A DNA stretch of 64,000 nucleotides from Mesorhizobium shangrilense (GCF_040537815.1 NZ_JBEWSZ010000001.1:4030001-4094000), one strand, 5' to 3'; shown: positions 9,745 to 18,781, numbered from the stretch's first letter. Program-made: numbers and translations. The notes: a model not told the origin generated them from the sequence alone.

Positions 9745-10179
9745 CCGGCCACCTTGAACAAGTGGGGCTAACGCTGCGTTAAAGGCACTCGGTACTGGTT
9801 CAGAAGCCCGGTGCGGGTCGAATCTCGTCAAAAAGGGGTTCGGCAAGCAGTGCGAAACGCCCACTGCCTCGCCAGCCAGGCCCGCATGATCCCCTTGCGA
9901 TCCAACGAACAAGGCGCGAGGCAATTCCCTCGGGCACCAGATGCCGCGTTGAACTTCCGCGATCACGCCATGCCGCATCTCAGCGACTCAACTAGTCTTG
10001 TCGCGCGGCGGACCTGATACCCGCCTGGCCGGCGCCATCGCGAACTCCCAAGCGGCGCCGGCCATCTTAACCATGGATCAACGGATACGATCGAAGGGCC
10101 GAATATGTCCGATGATGGCGTTGCATCCCCGCCGCTGCCTCAATAGAAATCCTGAAATCGATGTTACAAGGACCGCGAG

Positions 10180-10623
10180 ATGACAGAAGAGACCGACCGT
10201 CGCTCGGCAGAACTAATCGGACTGACAACAGAAATTGTCGCCGCATATGTGCAAAATAATTCCATACCCTCGGCTAACCTGCCGGATCTGATTGCTTCGG
10301 TTTATCTCTCGATTTCAAATCTTGGTCCGCCTGCAATCGTCGAACGGCCCGTGCAGACGCCTGCCGTCAACCCGAAGCGGTCGGTGTTTCCCGACTACAT
10401 CGTGTCGCTGGAGGACGGTCGCAAGTTCAAGTCAATGAAGCGCCATCTCAGCCTGCTTGGGATGACGCCCGACGAGTACCGCCAGAAATGGAATCTGCCG
10501 CCTGATTATCCCATCGTTTCGGCCGATTATGCAGCTCAGCGGTCCGCTCTCGCAAAGGCGGCGGGCCTCGGTAGAAAAGCGGCGCCCGTGAAAGCACCTT
10601 CCAAGCGAAAGTCAAAAGCCTAG
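10180..10623 (+). CDS. MucR/Ros family transcriptional regulator lacking the zinc cysteines
   Basis: 147 residues. ATG 10180 follows AAGGACCGCGAG, a clear Shine-Dalgarno. The N-terminal helix LTTEIVAAYVQNNSIPSANLPDLIASVY and the DNA-binding core DYIVSLEDGRKFKSMKRHL, MTPDEYRQKWNLPPDYPIVSADYAAQRS are diagnostic of MucR/Ros. In classical Ros the core starts with a zinc-ligand Cys (VCLEDGK); here it is Ser. This matches the zinc-independent Ros-like 'Ml' proteins described in Mesorhizobium loti. The tail is Lys/Arg-rich (PSKRKSKA). These H-NS-like global regulators usually control surface polysaccharide, motility and cell-cycle genes. No target is obvious next door. Confidence 0.9.
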   Translation: MTEETDRRSAELIGLTTEIVAAYVQNNSIPSANLPDLIASVYLSISNLGPPAIVERPVQTPAVNPKRSVFPDYIVSLEDGRKFKSMKRHLSLLGMTPDEYRQKWNLPPDYPIVSADYAAQRSALAKAAGLGRKAAPVKAPSKRKSKA

Positions 10624-10646
10624 AGGGCAATAATCTGCGCAACCAG

Positions 10647-10913
10647 TCAGAAAAGGGGCTCTGCGATGGCTGCCAAGTATGTTTGCTGGGGCGGTCGTAG
10701 CGCCGGCTGCCCGCTCCCCAGCAACCGGAACACCTTGACCCAGAAGCGGAAATCACGCTCCCGACCGTCAAAATTCGCGCTCAGACCGCAATGAGCGGCG
10801 GCCGTCAGCGCATCGGCGCCGTAGAGTTCAATGGCCTTTTGGGCAACGAGATCCGGATCGGCTCCATCCCAGACCGAAACATCGTCTAAACCGTCGATGC
10901 GAGTTTCTGACAT
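10647..10913 (-). CDS. Small hypothetical protein
   Basis: 88 residues from ATG 10913 (MSETRIDGLDDVSVWDGADP). The segment DPDLVAQKAIELYGADALTAAAHCGLSANFDGRERDFRFWVKVFRLL is well-formed helix. Ile-Glu-Leu-Tyr-Gly and a terminal F-W-V are typical of short alphaproteobacterial proteins that annotate as unknown. It is convergent with the mucR-like gene (stops 24 bases apart). Function unknown. Confidence 0.6.
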   Translation of the reverse strand: MSETRIDGLDDVSVWDGADPDLVAQKAIELYGADALTAAAHCGLSANFDGRERDFRFWVKVFRLLGSGQPALRPPQQTYLAAIAEPLF

Positions 10914-11177
10914 GTAATGACCTCGCCGGGTCGCGCGTCGTAAGCGCGTAGGCGTTCCCACGTAGCGTGGTTGTTGCGGAAGTATCAGGTTCTCCTGGGT
11001 GATTTGTACCACGAATGGGGCTGGGATGCGCTCAATTGGCTGGTATTCCCGGTGGCCGCACCCAGCCTTGCCGGACCCGCGGCGCTCCCGCCTGGTCGCG
11101 AAACGCGAGCGCCTGGCGTCCGGCGCGCTGACCGGGACGCCGAATTGGCGCGTTGAACCGGCGGCCATCCGCCGCTG

Positions 11178-11741
11178 CTACTGCGGCGCGAACTCGCCCA
11201 GATGCTGCCAGTGAATGGTATTCTTCAGGTGGCGCCGCAGGGTGCTCGGCCAAGTATGCTTTCCGTCCAGGTCGATGAACAGGCGGTGGCGGTCGTTCTC
11301 CCATGCCAGCTGGTAGCAGAGGATGACCAGTTCCGAGCAATAGACGTGCTTGACGACGCCTTGATGGTTCTTCAGCCGCTCGCGGTACTTGTCGAGCCGC
11401 TTCTGCAGGCCGGCACCCGCAGTATGCGTGCTGAACGTGCTCTTGAAGACGGCGCGACCTATTCCGTAGACGGCGGAATTCTTGATTTCGTTGGCGATCG
11501 AGTCGACTCTGTCGACCTCGTCACCGGTGAGGTCGACCGTCGGCCTGAATATGTCCGCCTCATTGCCCCAGAGGTCGATGTCGTCGACCTTGATTCCTTT
11601 GCCCGTGGCATGAATGACATCGAGCCCCTTCACGACTATTCCGCAATGGGCCGGTTTGAATGTGCTTGTGTTGACGAGTATGTCCCCCGGTTTCATCAAA
11701 CCGCGTTTCATGCCCGAATTGGGCCTGTAATAAGGTGCCAT
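11178..11741 (-). CDS. Permuted papain-fold (NlpC/P60 superfamily, YiiX-like) hydrolase
   Basis: 187 residues from ATG 11741, which sits behind GGGGGACAATC. The order of active residues is permuted relative to classical NlpC/P60. His32 lies in the early motif KPGDILVNTSTFKPAHCGIVV, and the nucleophile Cys135 in HVYCSELVILCYQLA. GDILV...HCGIV...VYCSEL is the signature of YiiX/YebB/LRAT-like amidases. No signal peptide is evident, so it may act in the cytoplasm on an amide, peptide or acyl bond. It lies about 330 bases downstream of a RiPP-like peptide gene on the same strand, but a strong terminator separates them, so a functional link is speculative. The 11742-12069 stretch between holds no other clear gene. 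Confidence 0.75.
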   Translation of the reverse strand: MAPYYRPNSGMKRGLMKPGDILVNTSTFKPAHCGIVVKGLDVIHATGKGIKVDDIDLWGNEADIFRPTVDLTGDEVDRVDSIANEIKNSAVYGIGRAVFKSTFSTHTAGAGLQKRLDKYRERLKNHQGVVKHVYCSELVILCYQLAWENDRHRLFIDLDGKHTWPSTLRRHLKNTIHWQHLGEFAPQ

Positions 11742-12012
11742 GATTGTCCCCCGGGGTGCGTTGCATGCCGAGGGCCCCAATCCCCGACGATTCGTCGATC
11801 TGACGGCGGCTGCTATTCTTATCCATACCTGTGGCGCCGGCAATTGGTCTGCCCGTCCATTTTCGGGAGTATTTGATTCTCGCCGGCGTGCGCCGTCGCC
11901 TCGATCAGGGGTCGTTTCGCAATGCCTGCACCGTCAGCTCGGCCAGCGAGTATCCAAGCAGCATGTTTGAATCGATCTTGGCTCCGGGGTGGCATCTCCG
12001 CATGAGCTCACA

Positions 12013-12046
12013 GAAAAAGCCCGCCCCGGCGTGAACCGAGGCGGGC
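12013..12046 (-). terminator. Rho-independent terminator of the short peptide gene
   Basis: Read on the minus strand, a GC-rich hairpin (arms GCCCGCC and GGCGGGC, extended by CGG/CCG after one mismatch, at 12019-12046) is followed directly by TTTTTCTG. It begins about 24 bases after the peptide stop codon. The plus strand has no T-run, so its direction is clear. Confidence 0.85.
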
Positions 12047-12069
12047 GAACAAATCGCTATGTCGAGAGA

Positions 12070-12162
12070 TCAGACCGGCTTGCAGTTGCTGATGCATTTA
12101 CTCGCGGTCACCGCCGAAAGCGTCTCACGCTTTTCGAGTGTTGGCTTCACATACTTCTTCAT
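12070..12162 (-). CDS. 30-residue RiPP-like precursor peptide with lasso-type leader
   Basis: ATG 12162 follows GGGGGAAG at six bases, a very strong ribosome site, and a canonical terminator follows the stop. The peptide opens MKKYVKPTL: Tyr4, Pro7 and Leu9 fit the Y-x-x-P-x-L leader motif recognised by RRE (B1) proteins of lasso systems. The motif is followed by a Thr at 19 near the expected leader end (LSAVTA). The putative core, residues 21-30, is SKCISNCKPV. It has two Cys spaced C-x3-C and no Asp/Glu at core positions 7-9, so a standard lasso macrolactam cannot form. No B, C or D maturation genes are visible nearby, so it is an orphan. A weak promoter-like pair lies at 12317-12322 (TTGACG) and 12295-12300 (TGAATA), minus strand. 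Function and processing are unknown. Confidence 0.7.
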   Translation of the reverse strand: MKKYVKPTLEKRETLSAVTASKCISNCKPV

Positions 12163-12680
12163 GAAAAACTTCCCCCGTTGTGGCTTCCCTCCGTGGGGCG
12201 GAAATTTCATTGTGTAAAGCAAGCCTGCGAACCCACCCAAAAAAGGTCCGCCACCTTCGGGTAGGGTGAAACGATATGGCTTTCTGCAGTTTGCTATTCA
12301 GCCTATTGCGAGCGACCGTCAAATCGCTTGCCGCAGTCCAAAAGCCTTTCATGGACATTAGATCGGTCGTTCTGTTGACAGCGTCCGTCATAGTCAGAAT
12401 CTTCGTTTTGTAATCCGCCGCGTCCACCCGGTGCGTATTTCAGGCATTCCCGGACACCTATAAAAGCGAGACCCAGTCGCCCTAAGCCTGAAGGCTTCGG
12501 TGAGGTCATAGCGGGTCGGCAAAATAAACTTTCAGAGCCGACATTCGCTCCGGGGGTGCCCCGGCAATGCGCCGAGCCGACCAGAGAGACGGAGCCCAAA
12601 AAGCCGGCCTCTAAGGTCTTGGAAATATTAAGAGAAACTTGGTGGTGGTGGCAGTCAGGAGCGAACTAGTCTCTGCCTCA

Positions 12681-12812
12681 ATATTCCCTGATACCAGGCT
12701 AAATACAGGGTATTTTCGTCATTTGCAGGGAATTCAGATTCGAGTCGATCGGAATGTCTCTGAAATTTCCGTGGTTTGCGACTAAATTCCCTATTTGAAA
12801 TAACAGGGAATT
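12681..12812. repeat. Cluster of GGGAATT/AATTCCC repeats next to the IS66 insertion
   Basis: The motif CAGGGAATT or its complement recurs at about 12683, 12706, 12726, 12785 and 12804. The last two form a near-palindrome with arms AATTCCCT (12785-12792) and AGGGAATT (12805-12812). Similar AATTCCCTG...CAGGGAATT blocks occur repeatedly in mesorhizobial genomes as I recall, but their role is unknown to me. The rest of 12163-12680 shows no convincing gene. Confidence 0.45.
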
Positions 12813-12839
12813 AGCCGCCATTTATCTGGTGCTCGATGG

Positions 12840-12847
12840 GACTTATC
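12840..12847. repeat. Left copy of 8-bp target-site duplication
   Basis: GACTTATC directly precedes the left end of the IS66 element and is repeated exactly at 15595-15602 after its right end. Eight bases is the normal duplication length for IS66. Confidence 0.92.
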
Positions 12848-12935
12848 GTAAGCGTCCAGGGAATGCACACTTGTTAGCAGCGTAAGGGTCCCGATCTCTT
12901 TTGCACGGCGAATTTTGCCGCAAAGGAGAAGAGGC

Positions 12936-13598
12936 ATGCCCCGATTGAAGGCCACCAAAGCCGCGGAACTGGAGGCTTTCTGGCGAGCGCATTTGGCCAG
13001 CTGGCGCGCAAGCGATTTGAATCAAAGAGAATACTGCGAGGCCCATGGGCTGCCGTTAAAGCGGTTCGGGAACTGGCGTGCCAAGTTCAAACACGAGGAT
13101 CGCGCCCTCCCCCGCAAGGTGCTCTATCGGCGCAATGGAGGGCTTAGTCCTATGACTAGTCCTAGGACTAAGGAAATTTCCGCTGCGCCGTCGAGCTACA
13201 TCCCATCGGCCCGATCGAGCGGTGCTGGCTCGAGACGCAACTTTAGTGAGGCTGACAAGCGGCGGATCGTCGAGGAAGCCTGTCGTGAAGAAGTCTCAGT
13301 ATCCAGCATCGCCAAAAAATACGGGATTGCAGCTAGAGTCTTATTCCGCTGGCGGAAGGAGTTAGTCCCGCCAGTCGGGTCGACCATCGTTCCCGTCGTG
13401 ATCAGCGATGCACCAGAGCAATCAACGCTTGCGTCTTGCTCAGAGCCTACCATGCCGATGCCTGCACCGATCATCGTCGAGCGCGCCTCAGGAATCGAGG
13501 TTGAGCTGATCGGCGGGCGGCGGGTTCGCTTCGAGCGCGATGTCGACCCCGAGACGGTTCGGCGATTGGTTGCCGTTCTTGAGGGAGACGCGCGATGA
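12936..13598 (+). CDS. tnpA: IS66 family accessory protein TnpA
   Basis: 220 residues from ATG 12936 behind AAAGGAGAAGAGGC. The N-terminal part, AELEAFWRAHLASWRASDLNQREYCEAHGLPLKRFGNWRAKFK, is the variant N-domain of the longer IS66 TnpA proteins. The middle carries a helix-turn-helix, FSEADKRRIVEEACREEVSVSSIAKKYGIAARVLFRWRKEL, and the end is IEVELIGGRRVRFERDVDPETVRRLVAVLE. The protein probably binds the IS ends. It overlaps tnpB by four bases. Confidence 0.92.
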   Translation: MPRLKATKAAELEAFWRAHLASWRASDLNQREYCEAHGLPLKRFGNWRAKFKHEDRALPRKVLYRRNGGLSPMTSPRTKEISAAPSSYIPSARSSGAGSRRNFSEADKRRIVEEACREEVSVSSIAKKYGIAARVLFRWRKELVPPVGSTIVPVVISDAPEQSTLASCSEPTMPMPAPIIVERASGIEVELIGGRRVRFERDVDPETVRRLVAVLEGDAR

Positions 13599-13948
13599 TG
13601 TTGGCTTCCTCAGGCGTAAAGGTTCACATCGCGCTCGGCGTCACGGATATGCGCAAGGGCATCGACGGCCTGGCCATGCTCGTCCAGGGTGTCCTGAAGC
13701 AGGACCCGTTCTCGGGCCATCTGTTTGCCTTCCGCGGCCGCAAGGCGAACCTCATCAAAATCCTGTTCTGGGATGGCACTGGTCTGTGCCTGTTCACGAA
13801 ACGGCTGGAGCATGGCCACTTTGACTGGCCCGCCGCAGGACACGCAGGAGGCACTGTGAGCCTGACCTCGACGCAGTTGTCGATGCTCATTGAGGGCATC
13901 GACTGGCGTGCGCCCGAACGCCGGTGGAAACCGGCCGTGGCGGGGTAA
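13595..13948 (+). CDS. tnpB: IS66 family protein TnpB (Orf2)
   Basis: 117 residues with the standard TnpB opening VKVHIALGVTDMRKGIDGLAMLVQ and the core FAFRGRKANLIKILFWDGTGLCLFTKRLE. The start ATG overlaps the tnpA stop, implying translational coupling. It is required for IS66 transposition in studied relatives although its biochemical role is unsettled. Confidence 0.95.
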   Translation: MMLASSGVKVHIALGVTDMRKGIDGLAMLVQGVLKQDPFSGHLFAFRGRKANLIKILFWDGTGLCLFTKRLEHGHFDWPAAGHAGGTVSLTSTQLSMLIEGIDWRAPERRWKPAVAG

Positions 13949-14024
13949 TCCGCGGCTGCGACGGATTGACTCACAGCTCAAAAAGCCTTCGGTTCCGGAC
14001 GCAGACAGGCGTAAAATCCAGTGC

Positions 14025-15569
14025 ATGACCATCGATCTCGCGGCCCTGCCGGATGACATCGATACGCTGCATCGAATGATCAGCGACCTGGTAACGGCAC
14101 GCGACCATGATCGCACCGAGGCGCAAGCCGAGATCGATCGGCTGCGGAACATCGTAAAGGCACTGCAACGTATTCAGTTCGGACGGCGCTCCGAGCGTCT
14201 CGACAATGACCAATTGCAGCTTGGCCTTGAGGATCTCGATGCCGACGTCGCTCGGGCAGAGACAGGGCTGCCGGAGAGGCCGGACAAGAAAGTGGCACCT
14301 GCACGACCAGCCGAGCGTCTGAGCCTACCTGATCATCTGGAACGTGAGGACAGGCATCTCGACATCGACAGCCAGGTCTGCCCTGGCTGTGGCGGACCGA
14401 TCCATGAGATCGGCGAGAGTGTTAGCGAGATGCTGGACTATGTGCCGGCGCGCTTGCGCGTGCTGCGCATACGGCGCCCCAAATATGGTTGTCGCGCCTG
14501 CGGAAAGATCCATCAAGCACCGGCACCCGAGCGCCCAATTGCAAAGGGATTGGCAAGCGCAGGCCTTCTTGCCCATGTGCTGGTCAGCAAATACTGCGAC
14601 CATCTTCCGCTCTATCGTCAGTCCCAGATCTTTGCCCGTCATGGGGTCGAACTCAACCGCTCGACGCTCGCGAACTGGGTCGGTGGCGCCGCATGGTGGC
14701 TCGAGCCACTGCGAGCACGGCTTGCCGAACAGGTCTTGGCGTCTTCCAAGCTGTTTGCGGACGACACACCGATCCCGGTCCTCGATCCCGGTCGAGGTCG
14801 GACACGAACCGGACGGCTATGGGTCTATGCCCGGGATGATCGACCGTGGGGCGGATCAGATCCGCCGGCGGCAATCTACTTCTACAGCCAGGACCGCCGA
14901 GCCGAGCGGCCAGCCGTTCATCTGGCTCGCTTCCGAGGTATCTTGCAGGTCGACGGCTATGCCGGTTTTGAACAGCTGACGGCGCGCGGCGATATTGTGC
15001 TGGCGGCCTGCTGGGCTCATGCACGCAGGAAGTTCTACGACGTCCATCAGGCAATCGCATCGCCGATTGCCGAGGAGGTCCTGCGCCGCATCGGCGAACT
15101 CTACGCAATTGAGCAGGACGCTCGCGGGCAACCTGCTGGCGACCGACAGCGTATCCGCCTAGCCCGGTCTCGCACACTGGTTGACGCCATGAAGCCATGG
15201 CTGGAAAGCCAGCTCATCCGTGTCCCAACGCGCAGCGCTCTCGCCGAGGCAATCCGGTACACGCTTGCTCGCTGGCCCGCGCTATGCCGCTTCCTCGACG
15301 ATGGCAGGATCGAACTCGACAACAACACGGTAGAGCGAGCGATCCGTCCAGTCGCACTCGGTCGCAAGAACCATCTATTCGCGGGCTCTGATGGCGGTGC
15401 CGACCGGTGGGCCATCGTCGCATCGCTTCTCACCACCGCCAAGCTGAATGAGGTCGAGCCTTTCAGCTATCTCAGGGACGTGCTCGAGCGCATGTCCAAC
15501 GGCCATCCAATGAGCCGTCTCGACGATCTTCTGCCCTGGAATTGGAAAGATCCAAACGCTCGATTCTGA
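14025..15569 (+). CDS. tnpC: IS66 family DDE transposase TnpC
   Basis: 514 residues from ATG 14025 (MTIDLAALPDDIDTLHRM). Features in order: an N-terminal coiled coil (DRTEAQAEIDRLRNIVKALQ), FGRRSERLD, a zinc-binding segment CPGCGGPIHEIGE...CRACGKIHQAP, and the catalytic core with ADDTPIPVLDPGRG, VDGYAGFEQL, CWAHARRKFYDVH and GRIELDNNTVERAIRPVALGRKNHLFAGSDGG. All DDE motifs are present and no stop interrupts the frame. The end lies 25 bases from the right inverted repeat. Confidence 0.95.
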   Translation: MTIDLAALPDDIDTLHRMISDLVTARDHDRTEAQAEIDRLRNIVKALQRIQFGRRSERLDNDQLQLGLEDLDADVARAETGLPERPDKKVAPARPAERLSLPDHLEREDRHLDIDSQVCPGCGGPIHEIGESVSEMLDYVPARLRVLRIRRPKYGCRACGKIHQAPAPERPIAKGLASAGLLAHVLVSKYCDHLPLYRQSQIFARHGVELNRSTLANWVGGAAWWLEPLRARLAEQVLASSKLFADDTPIPVLDPGRGRTRTGRLWVYARDDRPWGGSDPPAAIYFYSQDRRAERPAVHLARFRGILQVDGYAGFEQLTARGDIVLAACWAHARRKFYDVHQAIASPIAEEVLRRIGELYAIEQDARGQPAGDRQRIRLARSRTLVDAMKPWLESQLIRVPTRSALAEAIRYTLARWPALCRFLDDGRIELDNNTVERAIRPVALGRKNHLFAGSDGGADRWAIVASLLTTAKLNEVEPFSYLRDVLERMSNGHPMSRLDDLLPWNWKDPNARF

Positions 15570-15594
15570 TTTGGTGTCAGAATTGAACGCTTAC

Positions 15595-15602
15595 GACTTA
15601 TC
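15595..15602. repeat. Right copy of 8-bp target-site duplication
   Basis: GACTTATC, identical to 12840-12847, follows the right IS66 end. A third GACTTATC occurs about 20 bases further on (GCGACTTATCAG), but it belongs to the original flank and is not part of the duplication. Confidence 0.92.
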
Positions 15603-16011
15603 ACCTATCAGGGTCAGCGACTTATCAGTAACCGTCTCCTATCGACCTCGGCAACAATGTCTGGCGCGGCCCTGTCAAGGGCATCGCGCCGCAGTTGCGG
15701 CACGAGCAGAACGTCACTGCCTTTTCGGCCAAATCGAGCGCCAGCCGCCGCCCCTTCGTTTGGCACGCACCCACCTTCGCCGTCTCGCTCAGGGCACGCA
15801 AACAGCGAAGGGCACGCCTTAGCGGCAAGGCTGTAGAATGCAAACGCCAAGAATGCGACCTTGCCCGCCGATTTATAGGTAGGCCATAACCGTAGGAATC
15901 CTGGTGGCACTGGCCAATCGGAAGACCGTCTCGTGGGGACCATAGTAGTAAACACCACAAGAAGGTCGATAAGAGCTCAACCCCATAAAATCCTGGGAGC
16001 GGCTAGCTAGG
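15603..16011. other. Flank of the IS66 element, no recognisable gene
   Basis: About 400 bases between the insertion and the end of the amino-acid ABC operon. Both strands hold short open frames without family resemblance. The plus-strand frame beginning PIDLGNNVWRGPVKGIAPQLRHEQ is the longest plausible remnant, but I could not assign it. Confidence 0.5.
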
Positions 16012-16755
16012 TCAGTGTTTCAAAATCTGGCTGAGAAACAGCCTGGTCCGGGCGTGCTGAGGGCTCCCGAAGAAGCTGTCCGGCTTGCCTTCCTCGACGA
16101 TCTGGCCTGCATCCATGAAGATCACGCGGTCGGCAACCGCGCGGGCAAAACCCATTTCATGAGTAACGCAAACCATGGTCATGCCGTCGCGCGCGAGGCC
16201 GGTCATAGTGTCCAGCACTTCCGACACCATTTCGGGATCGAGTGCCGACGTCGGCTCGTCGAAGAGCATCACCGCCGGCTTCATGCACAGGCTCCGTGCA
16301 ATCGCGACGCGCTGCTGCTGGCCGCCGGACAGTTGCACCGGGAATTTGTTGGCCTGTTCGGGGATGCGCACGCGCTCCAGGAACTGGAGGGCGGTCTTGC
16401 GTGCTTCCGCCGCCGAGACGCCTTTGACCCACATCGGACCGGCCATGCAGTTCATCAGCACAGTCATATGCGGAAACAGGTTAAAGTGCTGGAAGACCAT
16501 GCCGACATTGCTGCGCACTTCGGCGACGTTCTTCATCCTTGGATGGAGATGGATGCCGTTTACGCGGATGTCGCCAGCCTGATGCGCTTCGAGGCGATTG
16601 AAGCAGCGGATCAGGGTGGACTTGCCCGAACCGGACGGCCCGCAGATGACGATGCGTTCGCCCTTGTGGACCGTCAGGTTGATGTCCTTCAGCGCATGGA
16701 ATTGACCGTACCATTTGGAAACGGCCTTGGCTTCAATGATCGGTTGCGCGCTCAT
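16012..16755 (-). CDS. Amino-acid ABC transporter ATP-binding protein (GlnQ type)
   Basis: 247 residues. Walker [14 protein letters not shown], signature [16 protein letters not shown] and Walker [17 protein letters not shown] are intact, followed by the [21 protein letters not shown]-loop region typical of the polar amino-acid family. It overlaps the permease gene by four bases (ATGA type), so the two are translationally coupled. It energises import by the permease and binding protein encoded just upstream in the same operon. Confidence 0.95.
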   Translation of the reverse strand: MSAQPIIEAKAVSKWYGQFHALKDINLTVHKGERIVICGPSGSGKSTLIRCFNRLEAHQAGDIRVNGIHLHPRMKNVAEVRSNVGMVFQHFNLFPHMTVLMNCMAGPMWVKGVSAAEARKTALQFLERVRIPEQANKFPVQLSGGQQQRVAIARSLCMKPAVMLFDEPTSALDPEMVSEVLDTMTGLARDGMTMVCVTHEMGFARAVADRVIFMDAGQIVEEGKPDSFFGSPQHARTRLFLSQILKH

Positions 16756-17726
16756 CGCACCTTGCTCCTGGCATAGTGCCGTTCGATGCGAGACTGGATC
16801 AGCTCGAGGCAGATCGACAGCATCCAGTAGATGACCGAAGCCGAAATAAGCATTTCCATGTGCTGGAAGGTTTTCTGACCGAGCGTGCGGGCAAGGAACA
16901 TCAATTCCCAGACGCCGATGACCGATACCAGCGAACTGTCCTTGAGCATTGAGATGAACTGGTTACCTGTCGGCGGAATGATCACGGGAAGCGCCTGCGG
17001 CAGGATGATCCTGCGCATGGTCAGCGAAAAGCCAAAGCCCATGGAGCGCGACGCCTCCCATTGACCACGGTCGATGCTCTGGATTCCTGATCGGAAAATC
17101 TCGGTCATGTAGGCTCCGTAGCACAGCGACAGCGCCAGGATGCCGGCCGGGACGGCGCCGACGACGAAGCCCAACTGGGGCAAGCCAAGATAGATCAGAT
17201 AGACCTGCATCAGGAGCGGCAGCCCGCGAAAGAACGATGTGTAGAAGCTGGCGATGGCATAGGCGAAGCCGTTGGTGGACAGTTTGGCGACGGCACCCAG
17301 TATGGCGATCAGGGAGGCGATGATGATGGAGATCGCCGAGACGTAAAGGGTGGTCACGACGCCCTGGGAAATCAGAAACGGCAGCTTTTCCCAGATGAAG
17401 GGCAGGCTGAGATGAAAGGTCTCGAAGAAGGCCAGGAAGAGCAGCAGGAGTTCGAACCAGACGATGGCGATCTGGATGCGCAGCGAGGCGAAGCCGATCA
17501 GGACGACATTGAAGACGAACAGAAGTGCGATGACGAACGCAATGGCAAACCTGCCATAGAGACCGCTCTGGGATGGTTCGCCGATAACCGGGCGCATCAA
17601 TTCGCCAAAGCCCGTCGAGGCCAGGTTGAAGGCAAGGAAGATCGCGAAGACGACGCTGAACATCGTCGCGACAAACCATGGCTTGTGCACGAGAATGTCT
17701 GCTTCGACGGTATCCGGGTAAAGCAT
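16752..17726 (-). CDS. Amino-acid ABC transporter permease (HisM/GlnP type)
   Basis: 324 residues, longer than the usual 220-250 because of an N-terminal extension of about 110 residues with three hydrophobic helices. The conserved permease domain starts near [25 protein letters not shown]. The EAA loop [31 protein letters not shown], which contacts the ATPase, is intact. A single permease gene implies a homodimer. The start ATG at 17726 has GAGGGGAC upstream. Confidence 0.93.
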   Translation of the reverse strand: MLYPDTVEADILVHKPWFVATMFSVVFAIFLAFNLASTGFGELMRPVIGEPSQSGLYGRFAIAFVIALLFVFNVVLIGFASLRIQIAIVWFELLLLFLAFFETFHLSLPFIWEKLPFLISQGVVTTLYVSAISIIIASLIAILGAVAKLSTNGFAYAIASFYTSFFRGLPLLMQVYLIYLGLPQLGFVVGAVPAGILALSLCYGAYMTEIFRSGIQSIDRGQWEASRSMGFGFSLTMRRIILPQALPVIIPPTGNQFISMLKDSSLVSVIGVWELMFLARTLGQKTFQHMEMLISASVIYWMLSICLELIQSRIERHYARSKVR

Positions 17727-17786
17727 CGTCTGTCCCCTCGGATGGTTCGGCGGCCCGCTTCAGCGGACCACCAACGAAAGTTGAGA

Positions 17787-18620
17787 CTATTTCACGACCG
17801 AATAGTCCACCCCGTACCATTTCTTGGACAACGTGCTGAGCGTGCCGTCTCCTTTCATGGCCTTCACCGCATCGGCGATCTTGGCCGAGAATTCAGGATC
17901 GCCGTGTTCGATGGCGACGGCCAGCGGTTCATAAAACACCGGTTCGCCAATCTGCTTGATCGGATAGCCGGCCTTCACGGCATCAAGGATGCTGGGCAGG
18001 GACGAAACGACGGCGTCGAGCCGAACGCCATCCCCGATCCGCAGGTCGTCGAATGCCGTGGTGGAGTTCTCGTAGGAATGCACGGTTTTCGGATTGAGCT
18101 TGTACTCAAATGGCGGAGCGCCGGCCGCGTCGAGCGTCAGATCCTTCTTGGCATAGGCTTCGAAGGTCGATGTCGTCGTCGCGCCGACAACCTTGCCATC
18201 CAGATCACTCAACGACGTGGCCTTGCTGTCCTTGTGAACGGCAACGGCGGCTGGAGTGTAGTAGTAAACGGCAGGAAAATCGAAAATCTCGGCCCGCTTC
18301 TTGGTGGGTGTCATCGAGCCGACATGCATGTCCCAGCGGCCGACCCAGTTGCCGGCGGTGATGATGTCCCAGCCCGGCGTCAGGAATTCAACCTTGACCC
18401 CGATGCGCTTGCCAATCTCCTTGGCCACGTCGACATCGAAGCCGTCCAGTTCATTGTTCGCATTGAGGAAGGACTGCGGCGCCCAATTGGCGTCGGTGGC
18501 GACCTTCAGCGTGCCGGCCGCCACGACGCGGTCGAGCACGGCTCCGGCGTAGGCCGGAAGCGTCGCCAAGGCAAAAGCCAGCGAAGCCGCCAGCGTAGTC
18601 AGTTTAGCTGATGTTTTCAT
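17787..18620 (-). CDS. Amino-acid ABC transporter substrate-binding protein (family 3)
   Basis: 277 residues with a signal peptide of about 25 residues ending AYA-GAV. The mature start VAAGTLKVATDANWAPQSFLN, then DVDVAKEIGKRIGVKVEFL and MHVGSMTPTKKRAEIFDFPAVYY mark family 3. It is the first gene of a three-gene operon with the permease and ATPase. The ligand is unknown. The operon lies directly downstream of an oxidative catabolic gene set (18782-23602, same strand), which may degrade what it imports. Confidence 0.93.
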   Translation of the reverse strand: MKTSAKLTTLAASLAFALATLPAYAGAVLDRVVAAGTLKVATDANWAPQSFLNANNELDGFDVDVAKEIGKRIGVKVEFLTPGWDIITAGNWVGRWDMHVGSMTPTKKRAEIFDFPAVYYYTPAAVAVHKDSKATSLSDLDGKVVGATTTSTFEAYAKKDLTLDAAGAPPFEYKLNPKTVHSYENSTTAFDDLRIGDGVRLDAVVSSLPSILDAVKAGYPIKQIGEPVFYEPLAVAIEHGDPEFSAKIADAVKAMKGDGTLSTLSKKWYGVDYSVVK

Positions 18621-18781
18621 ATGTTCCGTTCCCTTTGTTGTTATTTGCTAAATTAGAGATGAGCCACCTACCGCCGTCTTCCCGCGAGGCAGAGGAGGTT
18701 TGTCGCACCGGTTGCTCGGAAGAATGCTAAGTGCACGTAGCGGAGACCCATGCCGTCGTGGCCAGCGATGCGACCTACTCG

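Larger units (their letters stand above)
12848..15594 (+). mobile_element. Complete IS66-family insertion sequence (2,747 bp)
   Basis: Terminal inverted repeats begin GTAAGCGTCCA on the left and GTAAGCGTTCA (reverse complement of the right end) on the right. The flanks carry a perfect 8-bp duplication. Inside are the three IS66 genes in the normal order tnpA, tnpB, tnpC, all intact, with an ATGA overlap between A and B. A related but decayed copy exists at 26556-26735. Intact ends, genes and target repeat suggest a recent insertion. Confidence 0.95.

Noticed and set aside
11178..12162. A lasso-peptide biosynthetic cluster made of the papain-like hydrolase and the short peptide
   Set aside because: The hydrolase is not a B2-type transglutaminase-like protease, no asparagine-synthetase-like C protein or RRE is present, and a terminator separates the genes.
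12125..12427. 100-codon minus-strand frame overlapping the RiPP-like peptide gene
   Set aside because: GTG start without ribosome site, odd composition, no family match, and it overlaps the far better supported 30-codon gene in another frame.
15614..15958. Possible gene in the right flank of IS66
   Set aside because: Overlapping frames on both strands, no ribosome site and no recognisable motif.
17412..18611. Long plus-strand frame opposite the amino-acid ABC permease and binding-protein genes
   Set aside because: Antisense shadow of two clearly recognised genes; composition typical of the complementary strand of GC-rich DNA.
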